Source: Prevotellaceae bacterium (GTDB lineage: Bacteria > Bacteroidota > Bacteroidia > Bacteroidales > Bacteroidaceae). Taken from it: DNA of 5,876 nucleotides. Positions 1-5,854 of this stretch are shown here, one piece after another. Numbering within the stretch: the stretch's first letter is position 1; each line of letters begins with the position of its first letter. Where the stretch lies: contig JAUNIK010000181.1 in the NCBI GenBank assembly GCA_030523505.1, positions 1-5,876 on the forward strand. The letters are read 5' to 3'. A program made the position numbers and the translations under genes. The notes under the pieces were generated by a model that had not been told where the DNA came from, did not search any database, and saw only the letters and a program-made list of their open reading frames with translations.

Positions 1-6
1 AGGTGG

Positions 7-621
7 TTATTTGATTTTCTTGAGGTGGCGGGCGGCGATGGATAGTTTGAAGCCTCCCAGGGAACCAAGGGCAATGATGAGTTGATGACGACCGTTAGGA
101 AGGCGCATGACATTACCGGTGAGTCCATCAAACTGACCACCATCAACGCGTACCATCTCACCAAGGTTGAATGGCACATCCTCGAAAGGCAGATCGCCTG
201 CCTGATCGAGAGCCTTGCGGAAAGACTCTATCTGACAGTCGGGAATGACCATCAGAGGATGCGAACCGAGATTGGAAACCTGTGTGCGGTCGGTACGGAA
301 ACGCTTGATGAAAGGAGTGTTTACCAGTTCACGGCGTGTCTGCTCTGTGCAATGAATCAAAACCATCGCCGGGAGCAATATCCGTTCCACCTTACGTGTG
401 CGTGCAGTTCCACGCTTCTGCTCCTCCACGCGCGTAGGAATATAGACATCATGCCCCATACGGGATAAAATCTCCGCTGACTTGCGTTCGGCACGGTTGT
501 TGACAACAGCCACAAACCAATGGAGCGGAGATGCATTTTCCTGAGTTGAAGGCACGCCTACGGCGTCGTCAGCACATACTGCTGGCGCTATTTTTTCGTT
601 GGTTTCAGACAGGTGTTCCAA
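7..621 (-). CDS. UpxY family NusG-like transcription antiterminator
   Basis: This is a specialised NusG paralogue of the UpxY type. In Bacteroidales such proteins act at the head of capsule or exopolysaccharide operons, binding RNA polymerase so that it reads through the long operon leader. With the start used here the protein is 204 aa. An NGN domain runs from about residue 34 (HWFVAVVNNRAERK) to about 125 and includes the family-typical RKVERILLPAMVLI and PFIKRFRTDRT stretches. A KOW domain covers about residues 151-204 (GEMVRVDGGQFDGLTG). The start is uncertain because there is no ATG in frame before the NGN domain. The frame opens from a TTG at 693, but that codon overlaps a -7-like box (691-698), so it is unlikely to be translated. 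I use the TTG at 621; the GTG at 555 (182 aa, NGN domain almost at the N-terminus) is equally possible. The regulated genes should lie beyond the left end. The family call is firm; the capsule role is inferred from the family. Confidence 0.85.
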   Translation of the reverse strand: MEHLSETNEKIAPAVCADDAVGVPSTQENASPLHWFVAVVNNRAERKSAEILSRMGHDVYIPTRVEEQKRGTARTRKVERILLPAMVLIHCTEQTRRELVNTPFIKRFRTDRTQVSNLGSHPLMVIPDCQIESFRKALDQAGDLPFEDVPFNLGEMVRVDGGQFDGLTGNVMRLPNGRHQLIIALGSLGGFKLSIAARHLKKIK

Positions 622-690
622 ATGAAATGATCTGTTTGAAATGTTAGAAGATTGACATTGCAGAATCCACAGGAGGGTTCTACGGTTATG

Positions 691-698
691 CAAAGGTA
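691..698 (-). promoter_or_regulatory. Putative -7 promoter box for the upxY-like gene
   Basis: Read on the minus strand this is TACCTTTG, a perfect match to the Bacteroidetes -7 consensus TAnnTTTG. It would start transcription near position 684 and leave a leader of about 60-130 nt before the candidate start codons. No good TTTG -33 element is visible at the usual 19-21 nt spacing, so the promoter rests on one half of the consensus. Confidence 0.45.
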
Positions 699-920
699 TA
701 AAAAAAAGACTTACGCGCTATATGCATACGCGTGATTTTTACTTTTTTTCACAGTTGAAACTCTTTTTGCGCATAAAAACGCACTGAATAAGAAATATTA
801 TTTGTACTTTTGCATGGACAAATCGTAGTGTTGTCGCAGAATGGCTATGAGTTTCTCTTTGAAGAAGCAAAGCGATGCGAAAACGAATCTTATTTGGCAA
901 TAAAATAATTTACATATTTA
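694..920. other. Divergent intergenic spacer
   Basis: This AT-rich spacer separates the divergently transcribed antiterminator and the nucleotidase operon. It contains a plus-strand -7-like box at 805-812, an 8-bp palindrome TATGCATA at 721-728, and two copies of TACGCG at 712-717 and 727-732 flanking it closely. A 20-codon open frame at 841-903 shows no sign of being a gene. I see no terminator or RNA gene here. Confidence 0.6.
805..812 (+). promoter_or_regulatory. Putative -7 promoter box for the split nucleotidase operon
   Basis: The sequence TACTTTTG matches the Bacteroidetes -7 consensus TAnnTTTG. A transcript would begin near 819 and have a leader of about 100 nt before the ATG at 921. 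The expected -33 TTTG is not evident at 780-786, so this is a moderate prediction. Confidence 0.4.
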
Positions 921-957
921 ATGAATAGAAAGAAGTTTTTTTTTAGGTGTTTTTGCT
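921..957 (+). pseudogene. Out-of-frame signal peptide start of the nucleotidase lipoprotein
   Basis: The ATG at 921 opens a frame reading MNRKKFFF and then leaves the frame of the downstream gene. The T run at 936-944 has nine Ts. With eight Ts the reading becomes MNRKKFFLGVFAM and joins directly to GLLLTGC, a textbook lipoprotein signal peptide: basic n-region, hydrophobic core, LTGC lipobox. As written, the two halves are separated by a +1 frameshift. The natural start of the gene is therefore almost certainly 921, not the internal ATG at 958. Confidence 0.8.
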
Positions 958-1689
958 ATGGGATTATTGCTGACGGGATGTGCCAGTCACTACGAGGTGA
1001 GTGGTGTCAGTCGCAGTAGAATCCTCATTGACAAGCGTTACGACGCGAATATGGATGCCAAGGGCGTGGCGTTTCTTGCTCCATACAAGAAAACGGTGGA
1101 TAGTATTATGAGTCCGGTAGTGGGACATGTGGCAGACTATCTCTATGCAGAGAAACCGGAGAGCAATCTCTCGAACTTGCTGTGCGACATCCTCGTGTGG
1201 GCAGGAAGAGATTACGGTGAGAAACCAGAGTTCTCATTATATAATATGGGCGGTATGCGCGCGGCGTTGTCGCCTGGTGAGGTTACCTACGGCAATGTGC
1301 TCGATGTAGCGCCATTCGAGAACAAGATTTGTTTCTTCGACCTGAAAGGCAGTGATGTGCAGGAATTGTTTGAGCAGGTTGCCAAGATCTATGGTGAAGG
1401 CGTGAGCAAAGGCGTGGAACTGGTCATCACCAAGAAAGGCGAGTTGAAATCGGCTAAGTTGCACGGCGAGCCAATCGATCCTAATCGCACATATCGCGTG
1501 GCGTCTATCGACTATCTTGCCGAAGGCAACGGTGGACTGACAGCACTGACAAAAAAGACCAATGTGAACTCCCCACAGGATGAAAGCAACAACTCACGAT
1601 TTGTCATTATGAACTATTTCCGTGAGATGGATGCACAAGGCATTGTGGTGACAGCAAAGGTAGAAGGACGAATAAGAGTGGAGGAATAA
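958..1689 (+). CDS. 5'-nucleotidase C-terminal domain lipoprotein (signal peptide frameshifted)
   Basis: This protein is the substrate-binding half of a UshA-type 5'-nucleotidase, without the metallophosphatase half. The visible frame gives 243 aa. Hallmarks of the C-terminal domain are YNMGGMRAALSPGEVTYGNV (residues 95-114, like NGGGIR...GxITYG in the family), APFENKI (118-124), and TYRVASIDYLAEGNGG (178-193). By analogy with UshA, F120 and Y186 may stack on the nucleobase and R101 may bind the ligand; these assignments are inference. The LTGC lipobox places the lipidated cysteine at residue 8. Only seven residues precede it with no basic n-region, so a working signal peptide needs the upstream frame at 921 and loss of one T from the T9 tract. 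The stop is followed after 2 bp by the catalytic-domain gene, so the two are surely co-transcribed. The role is probably periplasmic nucleotide hydrolysis together with that partner. Confidence 0.85.
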   Translation: MGLLLTGCASHYEVSGVSRSRILIDKRYDANMDAKGVAFLAPYKKTVDSIMSPVVGHVADYLYAEKPESNLSNLLCDILVWAGRDYGEKPEFSLYNMGGMRAALSPGEVTYGNVLDVAPFENKICFFDLKGSDVQELFEQVAKIYGEGVSKGVELVITKKGELKSAKLHGEPIDPNRTYRVASIDYLAEGNGGLTALTKKTNVNSPQDESNNSRFVIMNYFREMDAQGIVVTAKVEGRIRVEE

Positions 1690-1691
1690 TT

Positions 1692-2534
1692 ATGAAAAGA
1701 ATAATATTTACAATATTGGTGATGTTGCCTATGGCTTTGATGGCCAAGGGCGATAAGGAATTGGTGATACTCCATACCAACGACAGTCACAGTTGTGTGA
1801 TGCCTCTGAACGAGAACCTTGCCGACACTATGCTCGCTGGGCGTGGCGGATATCTGCGTCGATTGACCATGATTAATGAGGAACGCGCGCAGAACCCGAA
1901 TCTGCTGTTGTTAGACAGTGGTGACTTCTCGCAAGGTTCCACCTATTACACCATGTTCAAGGGCGATGTGGAAGGTGGACTGATGAATCTGATGAACTAT
2001 GACTGCAGTACCATCGGCAATCATGAGTTTGACTTCGGTCTTGAGAACATGGCTCGTCTGTTCAAGTCGCTGAACTTCCCTATTGTTTGCTGCAACTATG
2101 ATTTCACCGGCACTGTTGTGGAAGGTCTTGTAAAGCCATACATTGTGTTGAAGCGCGAAGGCGTGAAGATCGGAATCTTCGGTGTGTCGCCATCAATGGA
2201 AGGTCTTGTGGCAAAGAGCAACTATGTAGGTGTGGAGTTCCTTGACCCAGTGAAGAAAGCCGCAGAGGTTGTTGATATCCTCCGTAACAAAGAGAAGGTG
2301 GATGTGGTAATCTGTCTGAGTCATCTCGGTTGGAAGCTCGAAGGCGACTTTGATGATCAGGATCTCGTAGAGGGCAACAAGGGCATTGATATCGTTCTCG
2401 GTGGTCATTCGCACACATACCTTAAAGAATTAGGATGGGTGGAAGATGCTTCTGGCAAGAAGGTGCCTGTTGATCAGAATGGCAAGCACGCTATCTATGT
2501 CGGTAAGATAAAGATGGAGTTGAAGAAGCGCTAA
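1692..2534 (+). CDS. Secreted metallophosphatase, 5'-nucleotidase N-terminal (catalytic) domain
   Basis: This is the catalytic half of a UshA-type 5'-nucleotidase, a dinuclear-metal phosphoesterase acting in the periplasm. All metal-binding motifs of the calcineurin-like fold are present: NDSH (D31, H33), DSGDFSQGS (D78), GNHEFD (N110, H111), LSHLG (H211) and GGHSHT (H239, H241). An N-terminal signal peptide (basic KR, hydrophobic core, cleavage probably after ALMA at residue 18) points to Sec export. At 280 aa it stops at the end of the metallophosphatase domain and lacks the substrate-binding domain, which is supplied by the gene 2 bp upstream. The two proteins probably work as a pair. Alone, the enzyme might be a less specific phosphatase. 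The exact substrate (AMP, UDP-sugar or other) cannot be read from the sequence. Confidence 0.88.
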   Translation: MKRIIFTILVMLPMALMAKGDKELVILHTNDSHSCVMPLNENLADTMLAGRGGYLRRLTMINEERAQNPNLLLLDSGDFSQGSTYYTMFKGDVEGGLMNLMNYDCSTIGNHEFDFGLENMARLFKSLNFPIVCCNYDFTGTVVEGLVKPYIVLKREGVKIGIFGVSPSMEGLVAKSNYVGVEFLDPVKKAAEVVDILRNKEKVDVVICLSHLGWKLEGDFDDQDLVEGNKGIDIVLGGHSHTYLKELGWVEDASGKKVPVDQNGKHAIYVGKIKMELKKR

Positions 2535-2540
2535 GCGCAA

Positions 2541-2564
2541 GCCATCGCCATCGCTATCGCTATC
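2541..2564 (+). repeat. Four-copy hexamer tandem repeat
   Basis: Four hexamers follow the metallophosphatase stop codon by 6 bp: GCCATC, GCCATC, GCTATC, GCTATC. The change from C to T at the third position after two copies suggests stepwise duplication. It lies in an untranslated spacer, so changes in copy number would not affect a reading frame. Confidence 0.75.
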
Positions 2565-2644
2565 GTATTTTAGGGGTGGATGGTTGATTCTCGGTAAGAA
2601 ATCGGCGTTTTTTGTAAGGAAAATGCAATTTTATTACATAAACG

Positions 2645-2676
2645 CTTGGTTATGAGGGAAAATAGTAGTACCTTTG
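2645..2676 (+). promoter_or_regulatory. Promoter of rplS
   Basis: The -7 box TACCTTTG at 2669-2676 matches the Bacteroidetes consensus TAnnTTTG exactly. It sits 20 nt after CTTG at 2645-2648, a three-of-four match to the -33 TTTG. Transcription should begin near 2683, giving an 80-odd nt leader before the L19 start codon. This is the best promoter in the window. Confidence 0.65.
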
Positions 2677-2765
2677 CACTCGCTTTTCGGCGTAACCGCT
2701 GACAGTGGAAGAGTCATTGGTCATGTTGCGTTGGTGAGATGAACAATTTTAACTATTAAAGAAAA

Positions 2766-3134
2766 ATGGTAGATTTAATTAAAGTTGCTGAAGAAGCATT
2801 TGCAACCGGCAAGCAGTTCCCTGAGTTCCGTGCAGGTGATACTATCACTGTCGCTTACAAAATCATCGAGGGTTCAAAGGAGCGTATCCAGCTCTATCGT
2901 GGTGTTGTTATCAAGATCTCTGGTCATGGTGACAAGAAGCGTTTCACTGTTCGTAAGATGTCTGGTACAATTGGTGTAGAGCGTATCTTCCCAATCGAGT
3001 CACCAGCTATCGAGTCAATCGAGGTGAACAAGCGTGGTAAGGTTCGTCGCGCTAAGCTTTACTATCTCCGTAAGCTCACAGGTAAGAAGGCTCGTATCGC
3101 TGAGCGTCGTTCTCCTGTTACAACTGAGAAGTAA
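2766..3134 (+). CDS. rplS: 50S ribosomal protein L19
   Basis: L19 is a conserved protein of the large ribosomal subunit that lies at the interface with the small subunit. The 122-aa product is full length for the family and shows its typical blocks: [16 protein letters not shown] near residue 21, [12 protein letters not shown] near residue 40, [17 protein letters not shown] near residue 60, and a basic tail with [18 protein letters not shown] near residue 93. The ATG start is preceded by an A-rich stretch rather than a Shine-Dalgarno sequence, as is common in Bacteroidetes. The gene has its own promoter and terminator, so it is monocistronic, unlike the rpsP-rimM-trmD-rplS operon of enterobacteria. 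The leader of about 83 nt could host regulation, but no convincing structure is visible. Confidence 0.97.
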   Translation: MVDLIKVAEEAFATGKQFPEFRAGDTITVAYKIIEGSKERIQLYRGVVIKISGHGDKKRFTVRKMSGTIGVERIFPIESPAIESIEVNKRGKVRRAKLYYLRKLTGKKARIAERRSPVTTEK

Positions 3135-3196
3135 TTTATCGGCTCTGCCGCATAATAGCGTAGAGGGGCAAGAACCTTCTGAAAAAGAAAAGATCC

Positions 3197-3231
3197 AAGA
3201 GGTCTCTCCGCGGAGAGGCCTCTTTCTTTTT
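3197..3231 (+). terminator. Rho-independent terminator of rplS
   Basis: The arm AAGAGG-T-CTCTCC (3197-3209) pairs with GGAGAG-G-CCTCTT (3212-3224): 12 Watson-Crick pairs plus one G-U, with the innermost pairs opening to form the loop. A T-rich tail, TCTTTTT, follows. The A-rich stretch before the stem (3181-3193) would act as a T tract on the opposite strand, so the element could work in both directions. Confidence 0.9.
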
Positions 3232-3241
3232 GGCTTTTTAT

Positions 3242-3263
3242 GCAATAAAAAGAGAATTATTGC
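3242..3263. repeat. Inverted repeat upstream of the porT-like gene
   Basis: GCAATAA (3242-3248) and TTATTGC (3257-3263) form a perfect 7-bp inverted repeat around an 8-nt A/G spacer. It ends 12 nt before the GTG start and begins 10 nt after the rplS terminator tail. It could be a protein-binding operator or an RNA hairpin near the translation start; it has no T tract and is not a terminator. Confidence 0.5.
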
Positions 3264-3275
3264 GTTATTAGTATA

Positions 3276-4019
3276 GTGATTAAGACAAAGATTATAATAA
3301 TGATACTCTGTCTGGCGAGTGTTGCGAGTGTGGCAGCGCAGGACAGAAAGGTGCAGCATCGTCCATATACCGATCTGCGCCCGTTCCATTTTGGTATTCA
3401 GGTGGGTGCTCACATGCAGGACATAGAGTTCCAGAATGTGGGACTCGTAACAATGACCGATGATGAGGGTAACACATTGGAGTCGCTTATTACCTGCGAC
3501 CAGGACAGAATGGATCCGGGATTCAATGTGGGAGTTATCGGTGAGTTCCGATTGACCGAGAATTTCCAGTTCCGTATAGCACCAGCCATCTATTTCGGTT
3601 CGCGACATCTTGTGTTCAAGAATCTCGTGCAGGAAGAGGAAAAAGAGTTGCTGCAGCGTCAGGACATCAAATCAGCCCTGATAACATCAGCCTTTGATAT
3701 TATCTTCGCAGCTCCTCGTTGCAACAACCACAGAGCGTATATGATGGCAGGAGTGACGCCAGCATTGAACCTCACCGGTAGGGCAACTGACTATCTGCGA
3801 CTGAAGCGATTCCAGACCTTTGCAGAGATTGGTATTGGTTTTGACGAGTATCTGCCTTATTTCAAATGCCGTCCGGAGTTGAAGTTTATGTTTGGCTTAG
3901 GCAACGCGCTTGACATGAGCCATCCGGATAAGTTGAAGGACAAGACGATGATACAATATGCCAAGAGCGTGAAGCAAGGTCACACGAAGATGATTACGCT
4001 TACATTCTATTTCGAATAA
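3276..4019 (+). CDS. porT: PorT-like outer-membrane beta-barrel protein (type IX secretion)
   Basis: This 247-aa protein resembles PorT/SprT, an outer-membrane barrel needed for the Bacteroidetes type IX secretion system. A signal peptide spans about residues 1-21 (basic MIKTK, hydrophobic core, cleavage probably at VAA-Q). Family-like stretches are LRPFHFGIQVGAHMQDIEF (near 34), MDPGFNVGVIGEFRLTENFQFRIAP (near 79), and FAEIGIGFDEYLPYFKCRPELKFMFGLGN (near 182). The chain ends in the aromatic strand ITLTFYFE, as expected of an outer-membrane barrel. I chose the GTG at 3276 because the next ATG (3300) would leave too short an export signal and an in-frame stop lies at 3246. The length fits PorT. 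The gene stands between its own terminator and that of rplS, with only 45 bp for a promoter, so it may depend partly on read-through from rplS. A generic PorT-fold barrel of other function remains possible. Confidence 0.75.
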   Translation: MIKTKIIIMILCLASVASVAAQDRKVQHRPYTDLRPFHFGIQVGAHMQDIEFQNVGLVTMTDDEGNTLESLITCDQDRMDPGFNVGVIGEFRLTENFQFRIAPAIYFGSRHLVFKNLVQEEEKELLQRQDIKSALITSAFDIIFAAPRCNNHRAYMMAGVTPALNLTGRATDYLRLKRFQTFAEIGIGFDEYLPYFKCRPELKFMFGLGNALDMSHPDKLKDKTMIQYAKSVKQGHTKMITLTFYFE

Positions 4020-4025
4020 AATAAC

Positions 4026-4061
4026 GACGGGTCGCCAAGAAGGCGGCCCGTCAGTGTTTTT
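4026..4061 (+). terminator. Rho-independent terminator of the porT-like gene
   Basis: GACGGGTCGCC (4026-4036) pairs with GGCGGCCCGTC (4042-4052) over 11 positions, one of them G-U, around an AAGAA loop. The tail AGTGTTTTT follows. It lies in the gap between the convergent porT-like and glycoside hydrolase genes. The T tract is clear only for the plus strand. Confidence 0.88.
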
Positions 4062-4093
4062 ATGAGGCTATGGCAATAATGCCAAAGAGTGCT

Positions 4094-5854
4094 TTATTTC
4101 ATTTCGGCGTCAAGCCAGGCGATGAATGCAACGAGTGATGCGTTCCAGTTGATGGCAATCTCGTTGGAAGCATAAGACCCCATATCGTCGGCATAGCATT
4201 CGTCGGCATAGTCAGAATAGTAACCCTTGCAGAACTGTGCATCCTGCTTGCCAGGGTTTGGACCACCAACAAGGAATCCCGGCAGTGGGGCAGTGATGCC
4301 GTCGGCCTCAGACAGACGCTGGTGAGGATGCTGAGGAGAGAACGAACCGAAACCTGTCACATAGCAATAGCCAGTGGCGTTGCGACCAAGGAGATAGTCG
4401 GCAATCTGTAGAGCACCCTTGAGATATTTCTTGTTGCCAGTGATGCGATATGCATATAGCATTGCAATGCCACGACCGCAGCACAACTCGCCGTTGCCAC
4501 CCCATTGGAAGTCCTTTGGAGTGTTGCCGTAAGGAGCGTTGTAGCATGATGTAGGTACTTCAGCGAGATATCTACCAAGGAAATCGTAGAGATATGAGTC
4601 AGCCTGTCCACCAACATATTGTCTTACCTTGTCAAGGAATCCCACCTGGTTGATATAGCCCACGAACCCGTATGCCGGGAGCGTTGCCACATTGCCCCAT
4701 GAAGGGAGTGAGAGACGAGTATTTTCCCAGTCAGGTGTAATATCTCTAAGGTCAGGCTGTTCTGATGAGTTGACAGCCTTTGTCACTGTAATCTCCGTTT
4801 CAGCCCAGCGGAACTCATCCTCCACATTGTTATCATCGTAAGCACCAGTGTTTACCGCAGGCTTGAAGTTCTTGTTCATCTCATTCTGGCGGTAGTAGAT
4901 GCTTGGATTATGCTTTGCCCATTCATAGGCGTATTCAGCCTTCTGGAGGGCCTCCTCTGCCCATGCCTTGTATTCTGGGTATTTCTGGTATATGCGTGAA
5001 GCGAGAGCCATTGTGGCAGCAAAGTCGAGAGCTGCAGCAGTGGTCTTGTGCACTACATAGCGCTGCTGGTGGCAGTCGGTAGGCATGACGAATCCTTCGA
5101 AGTTTGGAGTTGTCATCTTATGGTAAACACCACCGTCGTCAGGATCCTGCATGGTGAGCATCCATTTTAGGTTCACCATTATTTCGTCGAGGAAGTCAGG
5201 GATGTTGTTGCTCGACTCAGGGATGTTCAGGTTCATTGCATTGAAGTAATCCGGACACATCTCGTATGCGCGAAGCATTATGCCGATTGAGAATGCTGAG
5301 TTCACTACATATTTATTGTAGTCGCCGGCATCATACCAGCCTCCGGCACTGCTTATTACTGTACCAGCAGGACGTTTCTCTGTGGCAGCACTCGGATGGA
5401 TAAGTACATGATCGTCGGGATGACCAGCAGGACGAGCATATTCGCCGGCATACTCAGCAAGGATTGGTTCTGAGGCACGGTTGAGGTAGAATGCCTTCAT
5501 ACCAGCCTTTGCAAGTTCTGCGAGTGCATGTTCCTTGATGATGATGGTCTGGGTTGTCTTACCAGCCTTGATGGTGTATTCGCCAGGAGTGGTGATTGAA
5601 GAGAAATCGATGATGGCGCGCTCCTTGCCTGAGATAGGAGAAACGGCAGTGCGAACGGCTTTGCCTTTCCATACGGTTTTACCAGTGGCGTTGTCTTTGA
5701 TAGTGTATGACTTTGCGTAACCATCTTTTTCGATAGTCGCTGTTTTCTCGGCGGTAGGGTAGTAGCCCACCTGATTTACACGGATAGGGTTGGGATTCTG
5801 TGCCGTAGCAATCGTTGCTATGCATGCCAGAATGGCTGTGGTTATAATTCTCAT
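4094..5854 (-). CDS. Secreted glycoside hydrolase family 9 (endoglucanase-like)
   Basis: This 586-aa protein is a family 9 glycoside hydrolase, an inverting enzyme group that mostly cleaves beta-1,4-glucan chains (cellulose, mixed-linkage glucan, xyloglucan). A signal peptide spans about residues 1-18 (MRIITT, then a hydrophobic core ending ATA-Q). An N-terminal Ig-like domain of the CelD type covers about 22-107, starting with IRVNQVGYYP. The catalytic (alpha/alpha)6 domain fills about 113-582. GGWYDAGDYNKYV (171-183) carries the catalytic base pair D175/D178. PQHPHQR (507-513) is the first family signature. YADDMGSYASNEIAINWNA (554-572) is the second, with E565 as the expected general acid. 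Nothing key is missing. There is no carbohydrate-binding module, dockerin or type IX C-terminal sorting domain, so it is probably periplasmic or exported by Sec alone. C11 is too close to the N-terminus for a convincing lipobox. Upstream genes, possibly a glucan-utilisation locus, lie off the right end. The precise substrate is not readable. Confidence 0.93.
   Translation of the reverse strand: MRIITTAILACIATIATAQNPNPIRVNQVGYYPTAEKTATIEKDGYAKSYTIKDNATGKTVWKGKAVRTAVSPISGKERAIIDFSSITTPGEYTIKAGKTTQTIIIKEHALAELAKAGMKAFYLNRASEPILAEYAGEYARPAGHPDDHVLIHPSAATEKRPAGTVISSAGGWYDAGDYNKYVVNSAFSIGIMLRAYEMCPDYFNAMNLNIPESSNNIPDFLDEIMVNLKWMLTMQDPDDGGVYHKMTTPNFEGFVMPTDCHQQRYVVHKTTAAALDFAATMALASRIYQKYPEYKAWAEEALQKAEYAYEWAKHNPSIYYRQNEMNKNFKPAVNTGAYDDNNVEDEFRWAETEITVTKAVNSSEQPDLRDITPDWENTRLSLPSWGNVATLPAYGFVGYINQVGFLDKVRQYVGGQADSYLYDFLGRYLAEVPTSCYNAPYGNTPKDFQWGGNGELCCGRGIAMLYAYRITGNKKYLKGALQIADYLLGRNATGYCYVTGFGSFSPQHPHQRLSEADGITAPLPGFLVGGPNPGKQDAQFCKGYYSDYADECYADDMGSYASNEIAINWNASLVAFIAWLDAEMK

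Noticed and set aside
82..468. Plus-strand open frame of 128 codons
   Set aside because: It lies entirely antisense within the antiterminator gene, has no recognisable domain, and its low-complexity codon pattern is a by-product of the real gene.
644..658. Four-codon ATG frame (MSIF) in the antiterminator leader
   Set aside because: Such tiny frames arise by chance; there is no regulatory residue run or linked attenuator to suggest a leader peptide.
841..903. Twenty-codon open frame before the nucleotidase operon
   Set aside because: No recognisable motif and no start-site context. It is too short to support, although it lies in the predicted leader and could in principle be an upstream peptide.
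2575..2613. Possible terminator after the metallophosphatase gene
   Set aside because: There is a six-T run at 2608-2613, but the preceding sequence forms only a 4-bp stem with a long loop, too weak to call.
3229..3262. Promoter for the porT-like gene (TTTG at 3229-3232 and a -7-like sequence near 3255-3262)
   Set aside because: The -7 match is poor (four of six fixed positions) and the first half lies in the terminator tail of rplS, so I do not list it as a feature.
3015..3608. Minus-strand open frame of 197 codons
   Set aside because: It spans the end of rplS, a strong terminator and the start of the porT-like gene on the other strand, with no protein-family likeness.
5822..5830. Possible lipobox in the glycoside hydrolase signal peptide
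   Set aside because: The cysteine is residue 11, too near the N-terminus for a normal lipoprotein signal. A standard signal peptidase site at residues 16-19 fits better.
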